NCBI GenBank assembly: GCA_963817065.1
Contig: CAWFMO010000001.1
Location: 1,612,001 to 1,676,000 of the forward strand
Origin: CAWFMO01 sp963817065
Lineage (GTDB): Bacteria; Actinomycetota; Thermoleophilia; Solirubrobacterales; 70-9
Length of the DNA: 64,000 nt
Direction: 5' to 3'
Positions within the stretch are counted from its first letter, which is position 1, and every line of letters starts with the position of its first letter. The translations under genes were made by a program, and so were the position numbers. The notes beneath the pieces were generated by a model. It had not been told where the DNA came from, searched no databases, and saw nothing but the letters and a program-made list of their open reading frames with translations. Below are positions 34,254 to 43,179 of the stretch, piece by piece.

Positions 34254-36890
34254 TCAGGCCGCCGCCGGGATCTCGCTCTTGCTCGGTTGTGTTCGACTTC
34301 TCAGGAATCGGATGCCTTCCTCGTGCCTGGCCCGGTAGGCGAGGTACGCCCGCGAGCCCTCGAGTTGCGTCTGCTCCGAGGATACGACCCGCAGGGTTCC
34401 GCCGCCGGCATCGGGCTCCCAGGCGCCGATCCCGAGCTCGATCAGGACCCGCGCGCAGCGCCCCGCGAGCTCGGGCGAGCGCGGGTAGCCGCCGGGCCCG
34501 GCGAGCGCGGCCTCGAGCTCGCCTCCGGCCAGATCTCCGGCGCCGCGCAGCGAGCGGTAGAGCTCGACGAGCTGGTCGCGGACTAGCCACTCGCGCGCCA
34601 GCAGCCGCTCGGCGAGCTCGGCCTCGCCGGCGCCCCAGAGCAGGTGCAGGTGTCCCCGCCGCAACGGGGTCGCCCCGGTCCCGGCGCCGGAGAACGGGGC
34701 CCCGGCCAACCGCTCGAGCACCTCGAACGGCGGCGGCTCGACCAAGACCACGTGCTCGAAGCTACTCGGGGCACCGGGACGGCGGAGCAGCGCGCCCCAG
34801 TCGGCGAGCGCCAGCCGGCCTGCGGCGGCGCGCTCGAGCGCCTCGGCGGCGGCGGCGTCGGAGCAGCGCGAGCAGGCGATCCCGGCGGCCTCGCCGCCGA
34901 TCCGCCGCGGGTCGGCCGCCGAGCTGACGAGCTCGCGGCGGCGCGCCGCGTCGGCGCAGAGCACGAGCACCGAGTCGCCGCTCGAGACGAGCTCGGCGAT
35001 CGCCGCGACCGCCGCCGCGCCGCGGCGCTCGACGACCTCGCGCTCGCCCCGGGCGCGGGCCCCGTCGACGGCCTCGCGGACCGCGGCGCCCGGCCACTCC
35101 TCGTGCGAAGCCTCGAGCTCGGCCTCGAAGCGCCGCCACCACTCCTCGCCCGAGGCGCGATCCGGGCAGGCGGGCTCGCTCGCCTCGCCGGCCACGGGCT
35201 CGGAGCGCTCGAGCACGATCCGCGGCGCAACGGCGCCGTTCCAGCGGTTGACCTCGAGCCTGACCGCGAGGTCGGCGGCGCGGTCCTCGAGCGCCCGCAG
35301 CTCGGCGCCGGCGTTGAAGGCGACGCCCTCGGCTCGCCCGTTGCCGCTCTCGAGCTGGAAGCGGGCGTGGTCGCCGGTCTGCCCCATCGCCCGCACCTCG
35401 GCGATCCGCGCCGCGGGGACCAGCAGCCGCGGCTCCGGGTTGCCGGAGCCGAACGGGCCGAGGCGCTCGAGCTGCTCGGCGAGTTCGAGCCCGATCCCGT
35501 CACGGCCGACGCCGACCATGGCGTCGATCCGCTGGCGCCGCTGGAGCTGCTCGGGGCCGATCTTCTCCGCCGCGTGGGCGCAGAAGACGCGCCGGAACTC
35601 GTCGACGCCCGCCGCGTCGAGCTCGAGCCCGGCGGCGGCCGCGTGGCCGCCGTAGCGGGTCAGGTGATCGCCGCAGGCGGCGAGCCCGGCGACGAGGTCG
35701 AAGCCGGGGATGCTGCGCGCCGAGCCCCGGGCGCGCTCGCCCTCGAGCGTCAGCAGGACGACGGGGCGCCAGTGGCGATCGACGAGCCGCGAGGCGACGA
35801 TCCCGATCACGCCCGGGTGCCAGCCCTCGCCGGCGAGCACGATCGCGGGCGCCTCGCGCGCCTCGGGGCCGAGCCGGCTGAGCTCGAGCTCGGCGGCGTC
35901 GAGCGCCTTGCGCTCGGCGTCGCGGCGCTCGAAGTTGGCGCGGTCGAGCTCCGAGGCGACCTGCGCGGCCCGGGCGCCGTCGTCGGTCAGCATCAGCTCG
36001 ACCCCGGCGTCGGCGCGGTAGAGGCGGCCGGCGGCGTTGATGCGCGGCGCGATCCGGAAGCCGAGGTCGCCGGCGTCGAGCTTGGTCGGATCGGTTCGGG
36101 AGACCGCGATCAGCGCCCGCAGCCCCGGTCGGGCGCCGGTCCGCGCCTCGGCGAGGCCCTCGCGGACGAGGCGCCGGTTCTCGCCGACGAGCGGGACCAT
36201 GTCGGCGACCGTCGCCAGCGCGACGAGCTGGAGCTCGTCGGTCGCCGGCTCCGCCCCGCTCTCCCGCCGGAGCGCCTCGGCGAGCTTGTGGGCGACGCCG
36301 GTCGCGCAGAGCTCTGCGAACGGGTAGCCGGAGACGACCGGGTGGACGATCGGGCAGTCGGGGAGCTCGGCCGAGGGCTGGTGGTGGTCGGTGACGATGA
36401 CCTCGATCCCGCGCTCGCGCGCGGCCCGCACCTCCGCGGCGCAGGTGATCCCGCAGTCCGCGGTCACGATCAGGTCGGTGCCGCGCTCGGCGAGCGCCTC
36501 GACGGTCGACATCGTCAGCCCGTAGCCGTCCGAGGCGCGATCGGGGATCAGCCAGTCGCAGTTCGCGCTGAGCGCGCGCAGCGTGCCGACCAGGATCGCG
36601 GTCGAGCAGACGCCGTCGACGTCGTAGTCGCCGTGGATCGTGATCCGCTTGCCCGCCCGCGCCGCGTCGAGCAGCCGCGCGACGACGTCGGCCATCGAGT
36701 CGAAGGCGAGCGGGTCGTGCGACTCGCTGCCCTCGATGAACTCGCGCGCCTGCGCGGGGCTGCGGTAGCCACGCCGCACGAGCGTCACCGCCACCGGCTC
36801 GGCGAGCCCGAGCTCGTCAGCGATCGAGCGGACCTCCGAGTAGGAGTAGGGCTCGAGATCGAGCCGCGCCTGACCGGGTTCATCCGCCAC
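34254..36890 (-). CDS. recJ: Single-stranded-DNA-specific exonuclease RecJ, long form
   Basis: RecJ degrades single-stranded DNA 5' to 3' in recombination and mismatch repair. DHH-family motifs are present: GDYDVDG (about 87-93), TADCG, VTDHHQP (about 166-172), and the DHHA1-type GGHAAAAGLEL. Residues from about 590 to 878 form an Ala/Arg/Glu-rich extension beyond the usual core; VLVLCADAARRRELV, LALADWGALLRR and FEHVVLVEPP there resemble a decayed helicase/NTPase fold without a P-loop. Start GTG at 36890. Its stop is 32 bases before the chosen rel start. Confidence 0.93.
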   Translation of the reverse strand: MADEPGQARLDLEPYSYSEVRSIADELGLAEPVAVTLVRRGYRSPAQAREFIEGSESHDPLAFDSMADVVARLLDAARAGKRITIHGDYDVDGVCSTAILVGTLRALSANCDWLIPDRASDGYGLTMSTVEALAERGTDLIVTADCGITCAAEVRAARERGIEVIVTDHHQPSAELPDCPIVHPVVSGYPFAELCATGVAHKLAEALRRESGAEPATDELQLVALATVADMVPLVGENRRLVREGLAEARTGARPGLRALIAVSRTDPTKLDAGDLGFRIAPRINAAGRLYRADAGVELMLTDDGARAAQVASELDRANFERRDAERKALDAAELELSRLGPEAREAPAIVLAGEGWHPGVIGIVASRLVDRHWRPVVLLTLEGERARGSARSIPGFDLVAGLAACGDHLTRYGGHAAAAGLELDAAGVDEFRRVFCAHAAEKIGPEQLQRRQRIDAMVGVGRDGIGLELAEQLERLGPFGSGNPEPRLLVPAARIAEVRAMGQTGDHARFQLESGNGRAEGVAFNAGAELRALEDRAADLAVRLEVNRWNGAVAPRIVLERSEPVAGEASEPACPDRASGEEWWRRFEAELEASHEEWPGAAVREAVDGARARGEREVVERRGAAAVAAIAELVSSGDSVLVLCADAARRRELVSSAADPRRIGGEAAGIACSRCSDAAAAEALERAAAGRLALADWGALLRRPGAPSSFEHVVLVEPPPFEVLERLAGAPFSGAGTGATPLRRGHLHLLWGAGEAELAERLLAREWLVRDQLVELYRSLRGAGDLAGGELEAALAGPGGYPRSPELAGRCARVLIELGIGAWEPDAGGGTLRVVSSEQTQLEGSRAYLAYRARHEEGIRFLRSRTQPSKSEIPAAA

Positions 36891-36941
36891 CGTGCCAGGC
36901 TAAGTCGGGGCCGGGACGGAATACCCCGTATTTCCCAGCGG

Positions 36942-37214
36942 CTAGGGAGCGGTTTGCGCGTTCTCCGAGCGAATCCCGATCGCGTAGATGACCGCCATCC
37001 CGAGAACGGCTCCCGGGATCGCGGCGATCGCGGTCACGATGTCGGTCTGGCCGATCGTGTCGCCGGTCGCGAGCTGGTACGCCGCGCCGGAGATCATCGC
37101 CCCGGCCATCGAGCCGAGGAACGCGCCGACGATCCCGCTCCAGAAGCGATCGGGGATGAAGACCGCGAAGTGCCAGATCGCGATCCCCATCGTCACCCAG
37201 ACGAGCGCGGCCAC
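36942..37214 (-). CDS. Small membrane protein
   Basis: The 90-residue protein has three likely membrane segments: WVTMGIAIWHFAVFI, GIVGAFLGSMAGAMISGAAY and IVTAIAAIPGAVLGMAVIYAIGI. Glycine-rich helices recall small transglycosylase-associated/YeaQ-type proteins, but the match is weak. The GTG start shares a base with the TAG stop of secDF, so it is probably co-translated with the Sec accessory protein. Function unknown. Confidence 0.7.
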   Translation of the reverse strand: MAALVWVTMGIAIWHFAVFIPDRFWSGIVGAFLGSMAGAMISGAAYQLATGDTIGQTDIVTAIAAIPGAVLGMAVIYAIGIRSENAQTAP

Positions 37215-40177
37215 TAGCGCGGCCTCCCGTGCTTCTTCTTGCGCCGCCCGCTCTTGCGATCCTCGCGCATCCGCTCGAGAGCCTTGGCCGAAGCCTCACT
37301 CAACTCCGGCTGCTCGCGCTTCGTCTGCTCACCCTGCTCCGCCTGCTCACCCTCGGCCTCCGATTCCGGAGGCGCCGCTGTGGTGACGGGCTCTGGCTGG
37401 GTGGGGGCTGCAGGCTCAGGCGTCGGGGTGGGCGTCGGCTGCCCCAGCGTGTCCGTGGACGGCGCCGGCTGCGGTGTCGGCGGCCCCTGTACCGGCGCAG
37501 CCGGTTGTGGGGCCGACGGGGCCGCGCCAGCCTCCGGCCCCCCATCGCCTTCATCAACCGGCGCATCGCCGCCAGCATCAGGCCCATCTTCGAGCCGCGC
37601 GATCACGTTCTCCTCCGGGAACGGAGGCAGGTAGCCCATCTGCTCGACGATCCGCTCGCGCCTGCGCGCGTACGCGGGCTCGCGTTCCTTCCAGGCCGTG
37701 AGCACCGGCGAGGCGATGAAGATCGACGAGTAAGTGCCCGAGGCCAGTCCGACCATCATCGCGAAGGCGAAGTCCTGCAGGGTCGCGCCGCCGAAGATGT
37801 AGAGCACCGTGACCAGGAAGACGGTCGAGAGGCCGGTGATCAGCGAACGCGTCAGGACCTCGCTCATCGAGCGGTTGACGATCTGCGTGAAAGCGGCGCG
37901 CGGCAGCCGCGGGACGTTCTCGCGGATCCGGTCGAAGACGATGATCGTGTCGTAGAGCGAGTACCCCAGGATGGTCAGGAACGCGGCCACGGTGCCGCTC
38001 GTCACCTCCCGCTCCGCGAGTGAGTAGACGCCGGCGGTGATCAGGATGTCATGCATCACAGCGATCACGACCGGCACGGCGTACTTGGGCTCGAACCGGA
38101 ACGCGACGTAGGCGCAGATCACGAGCAGCGAGAAGATGATCGCGTAGACCGCGCTGCGGGCGACCTGCTCGCCGAACGTCGGCCCGATGCTCTGGCTGTC
38201 GAAGCCGTTCTCGGCGAGCCCGTAGGTGCTCTCGAGCGCCGACTGCACCCCGCCGACCTTGTCGGGCGCGAGCGTGCTGGTCTGGATCTGGAACACGTTC
38301 GGGCCCAGCTCCTCGTCCTCGACCGACTGGATCGCCGCGTCGTCGACCTCGACGCCCTCGAGCGTCGTCCGCACGTCCTCGACGCTCGCGTCCTCGTTCA
38401 GCGCCGTCGTGATCCGGGTCCCGGACTCGAAGTCAATCCCGAGGTTGAGGCCCAGCGTCGCGAGCGCGATCGCCCCGATCGCGAGGATCAGCCCCGAGGT
38501 CGAGAAGAACCACTTGCTCGCGCCGATGAAGTCGAAGTGCCATCGCACCCGCTGCTCGCCGGCGCCGATAAAGGCCGGAGAGCGCATGAACTTCGCGCGC
38601 CCGAAGAGGCCGAGGAACGCCTGGGTGAAGACGACGGCGGTGAACAGCGAGACGATCGTCCCGACGCCGAGCGTGAACGCGAAGCCCTTGACCCCCGCCG
38701 TCGCGAGGACGAAGAGGATGAACGCCGTGATCAGCGTGATCACGTTCGCGTCGATGATCGTCGCGATCCCCTTGCGATAGCCGGTCGCGATCGACGAAGG
38801 GATCGATTTGCCCGATCTCACCTCCTCGCGTATTCGCTCGAAGATGACGACGTTCGAGTCGGCCGCGACGCCGATCGTCAGCACCAGGCCCGCGATCCCC
38901 GGGAGGGTCAGCGTGATCGGGATCAGCTTGACCAGCGCGAGGAAGAAGACGGCGTAGACCAAGAGCCCGACCCCGGCGACGAACCCGAGGAAGCGGTAGT
39001 AGGCGATCAGGAACAGCAGGACGAGGATCAGCCCGACGATCGCCGCCGTCAGGCCCTGGTCGAGCGCCTGCTGGCCGAGCGAGGCCGAGACGGTCGACTG
39101 GCTGATCAGCTGGAGCTTGATCGGCAGCGCGCCGATCCGGATGAAGTTTGCGAGGTCCTGGGCCTCGCCCTGCTCGAGGCCCGAGATCTGGGCGCCGGTC
39201 CTGCCGTCGATCCCGTCGGGGTTCTCCTGGTAGTCGATGATCGGCCGCGACTTGACCTCCTGGTCGAGCACGACCGCGAAGTGGTCGGACTGCGAGGCCG
39301 CGTCGCCGCCGGGGAGCGAGTTCGCGAGCCCGCGCTGGGCGATCTCGCGCGTCACCTCCTGGAACTTGTCGGCCCCCTCGTCGTTGAAGTCGAAGGTGAC
39401 GTTCGGCTGGTTGGTGTCGGGGTCGAAGTTCTGCTCGGGATCCTTGATGTCGGTCCCGCTGAGCTTCGGCTGGTCCTTGATCACGAAGTACTCGTCGGGC
39501 GCCTCGTCGGCCTCGTTGACGTCGGTCGAGGCGTCGTCGGTCGGCTTCTGGTCGAGGACGACGATCGTTCCCTGGGGAACGGAGAGGACCACGCTGCCCG
39601 CCGGCTGTACCTCGTCCGGCTGGTTCGCGAACAGGTCCTCCTTGACCTCTTCGGGCCCTGCGAGGTACTGCTGGCTGCGCTCGTCGAAGAGGTAGTACTG
39701 GGTCCCGGTCGTGCAGTTGTTGCACTCGGGCTTCTGCTTCGAGGCGAGCTCGACCGCGTCGAAGAGCCGCGGGAACCCGTCCTCGCCGGGGTCGTTGACC
39801 CCCGGGCGCGGGACGACGTTCGGCTCCCAGTCGTAGAAGAAGAGCTGCGCGGTGGTCCCGACCTGGTCGATCGCCCGCTGGGCGTTGTCGACGTCGGGCA
39901 GCCCGACGCGGACCGAGGTGTTCCCGATCCGTGAGATCTCGGGCTCCGAGACACCGAGCTTGTCGGTTCGCTCGCGGATGATCTCGATCGAGCGGTCGAG
40001 GTCCTCCGGCTTGACCTCCGGCGTCTGCGGAGTCGGCCTGCCCTCGTAGATCAGCTCGGTGCCGCCCTGGAGGTCGAGGCCGAGCACGGTCTTCTTGCTC
40101 ATCACGACGACCGCCGAGGCGAAGATCAGGCCCGCGACGAGGACGAGGATGAAGAGGCTGCGGCGGCGGTTCCCCAT
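37214..40177 (-). CDS. secDF: SecD-SecF fusion, protein-export accessory protein
   Basis: SecDF uses the proton gradient to pull proteins through SecYEG. The SecD half has the first membrane helix, GLDLQGGTEL, and a large extracellular P1 domain with an acidic, actinobacterial-style insertion (about 130-290). The membrane block with GLDQGLTAAIVGLILVLLF and VLTIGVAADSNVVIFERIREE follows. The SecF half begins near residue 545 with WFFSTSGLILAIGAIALATL and includes YDTIIVFDRIREN. The last 130 residues are Pro/Glu/Thr-rich and end in a basic KSGRRKKKHGRPR. Both halves in one chain give 987 residues. Confidence 0.95.
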   Translation of the reverse strand: MGNRRRSLFILVLVAGLIFASAVVVMSKKTVLGLDLQGGTELIYEGRPTPQTPEVKPEDLDRSIEIIRERTDKLGVSEPEISRIGNTSVRVGLPDVDNAQRAIDQVGTTAQLFFYDWEPNVVPRPGVNDPGEDGFPRLFDAVELASKQKPECNNCTTGTQYYLFDERSQQYLAGPEEVKEDLFANQPDEVQPAGSVVLSVPQGTIVVLDQKPTDDASTDVNEADEAPDEYFVIKDQPKLSGTDIKDPEQNFDPDTNQPNVTFDFNDEGADKFQEVTREIAQRGLANSLPGGDAASQSDHFAVVLDQEVKSRPIIDYQENPDGIDGRTGAQISGLEQGEAQDLANFIRIGALPIKLQLISQSTVSASLGQQALDQGLTAAIVGLILVLLFLIAYYRFLGFVAGVGLLVYAVFFLALVKLIPITLTLPGIAGLVLTIGVAADSNVVIFERIREEVRSGKSIPSSIATGYRKGIATIIDANVITLITAFILFVLATAGVKGFAFTLGVGTIVSLFTAVVFTQAFLGLFGRAKFMRSPAFIGAGEQRVRWHFDFIGASKWFFSTSGLILAIGAIALATLGLNLGIDFESGTRITTALNEDASVEDVRTTLEGVEVDDAAIQSVEDEELGPNVFQIQTSTLAPDKVGGVQSALESTYGLAENGFDSQSIGPTFGEQVARSAVYAIIFSLLVICAYVAFRFEPKYAVPVVIAVMHDILITAGVYSLAEREVTSGTVAAFLTILGYSLYDTIIVFDRIRENVPRLPRAAFTQIVNRSMSEVLTRSLITGLSTVFLVTVLYIFGGATLQDFAFAMMVGLASGTYSSIFIASPVLTAWKEREPAYARRRERIVEQMGYLPPFPEENVIARLEDGPDAGGDAPVDEGDGGPEAGAAPSAPQPAAPVQGPPTPQPAPSTDTLGQPTPTPTPEPAAPTQPEPVTTAAPPESEAEGEQAEQGEQTKREQPELSEASAKALERMREDRKSGRRKKKHGRPR

Positions 40178-40183
40178 GCGCTG

Positions 40184-40669
40184 CTACTCGGGGGTGAGGA
40201 CGAGCAGCAACCCGCCGTCGTCGTCGTAGGCGGGGAAGACGTCGGCGGTGGCGTCGGCGGGCAGGTCGCCCTCGGCGTTGACCGAGACCTTCTTGTTCAG
40301 CGACCTGACCCCCCACTCGAGAGAGGTCTCAATCGGGTTCGTCAAGGTCCCGGTCTTCGCGGTGGCGGACTGGCCGCCGTCGCCGGACTCGACCCAGTCG
40401 AGGCCGAGCACGTCCTGGACCGGGCGCCCGATCGCGTCCTCGTCCTTGAGGCCGGTGAGCTCGAAGGCGCCCTTGCCGAGGTCGAGGACCCGCGCGTCCT
40501 GGTCGAGGACGAAGAAGGCCGCGCCGGGGGCCGGGTAATAGTCATCGAGGAGCTCGAACAGGAATCCGAAGCCGCAGTTGGAGCAGCCCTTGGGGCGACT
40601 CGTGAAGCCGGCTGTGCGCTCGGCGCTCTGCTGGCGGGTCCCGCAACTCGGGCAGATGAAGAAAGGCAC
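40184..40669 (-). CDS. Zinc-ribbon plus PAS-domain protein upstream of secDF
   Basis: The 161 residues begin with a zinc ribbon (CPSCGTRQ and CSNCGFGF), followed by a PAS-like domain: PAPGAAFFVLDQDARVLDLGKGAFELTGLKDEDAIGR and VQDVLGLDW. No effector domain is present. PAS domains bind small ligands or mediate contacts. The gene ends six bases before secDF, so a regulatory or assembly role near the Sec accessory protein is possible but unproven. Start ATG at 40669. Confidence 0.75.
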   Translation of the reverse strand: MPFFICPSCGTRQQSAERTAGFTSRPKGCSNCGFGFLFELLDDYYPAPGAAFFVLDQDARVLDLGKGAFELTGLKDEDAIGRPVQDVLGLDWVESGDGGQSATAKTGTLTNPIETSLEWGVRSLNKKVSVNAEGDLPADATADVFPAYDDDGGLLLVLTPE

Positions 40670-40772
40670 GCGGCGAAGGCTAATAGAGACCGCGTCCCGG
40701 CACCGACGCTCGTGCCGGGCGGCGAGCTACCCAGTTTTGAGATCAGCGAGATTAGCGGCCAGCGAATCGGTT

Positions 40773-40782
40773 AACACGTGTT
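40773..40782. promoter_or_regulatory. Palindrome AACACGTGTT between PAS gene and ruvB
   Basis: A perfect 10-base palindrome lies about 100 bases upstream of the PAS gene start and just before a strong hairpin. It could be an operator half-site pair; no regulator is known. Confidence 0.3.
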
Positions 40783-40784
40783 GT

Positions 40785-40833
40785 GGCCGGAGGCTCCCTC
40801 CCGACGCTGGGACGCCTCCGGCCTTCATTTTTC
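40785..40833 (+). terminator. Intrinsic terminator with T-run on the plus strand
   Basis: GGCCGGAGGC (40785-40794) pairs with GCCTCCGGCC (40814-40823), ten pairs, followed by TTCATTTTTC. The T-run is on the plus strand, although ruvB ends here from the minus strand and no plus-strand gene is seen upstream. On the minus strand the hairpin has no T-run. Confidence 0.65.
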
Positions 40834-41908
40834 AGAAGAGGGACGCGTGTGAAGAGGGGACCGGGAGACCGAGGTGGGTGTAGGCGCGCTCGGTCAGGAC
40901 GCGGCCGCGCGGGGTGCGCTGGATCAGGCCCTGCTGGAGCAGGTAGGGCTCGAAGACGTCCTCGACCGTGTCCTCCTCCTCGCCGATCGCGACCGCGAGC
41001 GTCGAGAGGCCGACCGGGCCGCCGGCGAACTTCTCGGCGATGCTCGCGAGCAGCTGGCGGTCGTGGCGGTCGAGGCCGGCGGCGTCGACCTCGAGCATCT
41101 CGAGCGCCTCGGTGGCGATCTCGTCGTCGACCGATCCGGATCCCCGGACCTCGGCGAAGTCGCGAACCCGGCGCAGGAGCCGGTTCGCGACCCGCGGCGT
41201 GCCGCGCGCCCGCGAGGCGATCGCCGCGCAGCCTTCGCTCGAGACCTGGATCCCGAGGATTCCAGCGGAGCGCTCGACGATCTGGGCGAGGTCCTCCGGG
41301 GCGTAGTGCTCGAGCCGGTGGCAGACCCCGAAGCGGTCGCGGAGCGGCGTCGTCAGCAGGCCGGTCCGGGTGGTGGCGCCGATCAGGGTGAAGTCCGGGA
41401 GGTCGAGGGTGACCGTCCTCGCCCCCGCCCCGGCGCCGAGCACGACCGGCAGCCGGCGGTCCTCCATCGCCGGGTAGAGCGTCTCCTCGACCGCCCGGCC
41501 GAGGCGGTGGATCTCATCGATGAAGAAGACGGTGCCCGGCTCGAGTGAGGTCAGGAACGCCGCGACGTCGGCCTTGCGCTCGAGCGCCGGGCCCGCGGTC
41601 TGGACCATCGGCACCTCGAGCTCGGCGGCGATGATGTGGGCGAGCGAAGTCTTGCCGAGCCCGGGCGGGCCGGCGAGCAGGACGTGGTCGAGCGGCTCGC
41701 CGCGCTTGCGCGCCGCCTCGATGAAGATCGCGAGCTGGTCTGTGACCTGGACCTGGTTCACGAACTCCTCGAGCCGCGGCGGACGCAGCGAGCGATCGAG
41801 CGCGTCGTCGCCGACGACCGCCGCACGCGCCTCCTGGACGCGAACTTCCTCCGCGTCGATCGCGTCGACGTCCGGCGTCCGGATCCCCTTGCCCGGCTCG
41901 ACACTCAT
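40832..41908 (-). CDS. ruvB: Holliday junction branch-migration helicase RuvB
   Basis: RuvB is the hexameric motor that drives Holliday junction migration with RuvA. Walker A GPPGLGKTS is at 80-88, Walker B FFIDEIHRL near 128, sensor GATTR and the winged-helix C-terminus with GLIQRTPRGR. The N-terminal 30 residues are a variable acidic leader. Length 358. The ATG at 41908 overlaps ruvA as ATGA. It ends the ruvC-ruvA-ruvB series. Confidence 0.96.
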   Translation of the reverse strand: MSVEPGKGIRTPDVDAIDAEEVRVQEARAAVVGDDALDRSLRPPRLEEFVNQVQVTDQLAIFIEAARKRGEPLDHVLLAGPPGLGKTSLAHIIAAELEVPMVQTAGPALERKADVAAFLTSLEPGTVFFIDEIHRLGRAVEETLYPAMEDRRLPVVLGAGAGARTVTLDLPDFTLIGATTRTGLLTTPLRDRFGVCHRLEHYAPEDLAQIVERSAGILGIQVSSEGCAAIASRARGTPRVANRLLRRVRDFAEVRGSGSVDDEIATEALEMLEVDAAGLDRHDRQLLASIAEKFAGGPVGLSTLAVAIGEEEDTVEDVFEPYLLQQGLIQRTPRGRVLTERAYTHLGLPVPSSHASLF

Positions 41909-42513
41909 CGAGGTGTCGCCTTGATCTTCGGCGACCCGGCGGCCTGGCGCAGGGCGGCCTCGACCAGCTCCTCGGGCGTCTCACCCGAGACCCCGTCGAG
42001 GAGCTGCTCGGCTTCGGTCGGCGTGTAGCCGAGGTTGAGCAGCCCTTCGCGCGCCAGCGAGCGCGCCGAGGGCTCTTCCCCGGGTTCGCTGAAACCGTCG
42101 GCCTCGATCTCCCCGGCGACCTTCTCGCGCAGCTCGACGATGATCCGCTCGGCGGTTCGCTTGCCGATCCCGGGTACGGCCTGGAAGCGCTTGCCGTCGC
42201 CGGCGGCGATCGCGGTCAACAGCTCGCGGACCGGCCCTCCGGAGAGCGCCGCGATCGCGACCTTGGGCCCGACGCCGCTGACCGAGGTCAGGAGCACGAA
42301 CAGGTCGCGCTCGCCCTCGCTCGCGAACCCGTAGAGGTTCATCGCGTCGTCGCGGACTACGAGCTGCGTGTGGAGGGTCGCGCGGTCCCCGAGCGCGGGC
42401 ACGGACTTGAGCGTCTCGGAGGAGACCGAGAGCCGGTATCCGACCCCGCTCGCCTCGAGCACGACGTGGTCGGCGCGGCGCACGAGCACCTCACCGCTGA
42501 CGGAAGCGATCAT
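41905..42513 (-). CDS. ruvA: Holliday junction DNA helicase subunit RuvA
   Basis: RuvA binds four-way junctions and recruits RuvB. Domain I starts MIASVSGEVLVRRADHVVLE; the two helix-hairpin-helix motifs are LLTSVSGVGPKVAIAALSG and FQAVPGIGKRTAERIIVEL; domain III is the UBA-like end (GLLNLGYTPTEAEQLL). Length 202 is normal. The ATG at 42513 follows the ruvC stop by 41 bases. Its stop overlaps ruvB. Confidence 0.96.
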   Translation of the reverse strand: MIASVSGEVLVRRADHVVLEASGVGYRLSVSSETLKSVPALGDRATLHTQLVVRDDAMNLYGFASEGERDLFVLLTSVSGVGPKVAIAALSGGPVRELLTAIAAGDGKRFQAVPGIGKRTAERIIVELREKVAGEIEADGFSEPGEEPSARSLAREGLLNLGYTPTEAEQLLDGVSGETPEELVEAALRQAAGSPKIKATPR

Positions 42514-42554
42514 CCAGACTGATTCTGCGGCGCGGCCCGGATGCCTTCGTGCGG

Positions 42555-43076
42555 TTAGGCAGCCGCCGCGGCAGTACGGCGGTCTGCGGCGCTGACCGCG
42601 GTGCGCATCGCCGCCGCGCCCGCGTGGCAGATCGCGACCGCGAGCGCGTCGGCGGCGTGGTCCGAGCCGGGTGGCTCGGGCAGCGAGAGCAAACTGGCGA
42701 CCATCTGCTGGACCTGGCGCTTGTCGGCGGCGCCGGATCCGCAGACCGCCTTCTTGACCGCCTGCGGGGTGTAGTCGAAGCAGGGCAATTTGCGTTGCGC
42801 GGCGGCGAGCATCGCGACGCCCCGAGCCTGGCCGACCGCCAGCGCCGATCCGACGTTGCGCCCGAAGAACAGGTCCTCGAGCGCCATCGCCTTCGGCTCG
42901 TGCCACTCGATCAGCTCGACGAGCGCGGAGTGAATAGCCGCGAGCCGCTCCTCGACCGGGGTGCTCGGGGCGGTCTCGATCACGCCGCCGTCGAGGGCGA
43001 CGAGCCGGTCGCCCGCCGTGCGCACGACCCCGAAGCCAGTGTTGGCAGCTCCCGGATCGATGCCGATCACGATCAT
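42555..43076 (-). CDS. ruvC: Holliday junction resolvase RuvC
   Basis: RuvC cuts Holliday junctions. The RNase H-like active site is seen as GIDPGAANTG with Asp7, LEDLFFG with its Glu, and GSDHAADALAVAICH with the C-terminal Asp residues. Length 173. The start MIVIGIDPG (ATG 43076) is the family N-terminus; longer in-frame extension upstream would translate the terminator at 43133-43160. Confidence 0.95.
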   Translation of the reverse strand: MIVIGIDPGAANTGFGVVRTAGDRLVALDGGVIETAPSTPVEERLAAIHSALVELIEWHEPKAMALEDLFFGRNVGSALAVGQARGVAMLAAAQRKLPCFDYTPQAVKKAVCGSGAADKRQVQQMVASLLSLPEPPGSDHAADALAVAICHAGAAAMRTAVSAADRRTAAAAA

Positions 43077-43132
43077 GCCGAGTGATTCTTGCTCGCCGTC
43101 CGGATGCCTCCCTTTCGGCGAGCGTGGCAAAG

Positions 43133-43160
43133 AAAAGGGCCGCCCGGAGGCGGCCCTTTT
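43133..43160 (-). terminator. Strong intrinsic terminator between broken gene and ruvC
   Basis: AAAAGGGCCGCC pairs with GGCGGCCCTTTT, twelve pairs with a four-base loop CGGA. T-runs are present on both strands, so it can act in both directions. It ends transcription from the broken secreted-protein gene and separates it from ruvC. Confidence 0.85.
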
Positions 43161-43179
43161 CATCGCAGAGATTCTGGTC

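Noticed and set aside
34644..37217. An 857-codon open frame on the plus strand
   Set aside because: Antisense to recJ and the small membrane gene; composition is typical of a shadow frame.
38051..39934. A 627-codon plus-strand frame and a similar minus-strand frame at 38433-40316
   Set aside because: Both are shadows of secDF, which has full SecD and SecF motifs.
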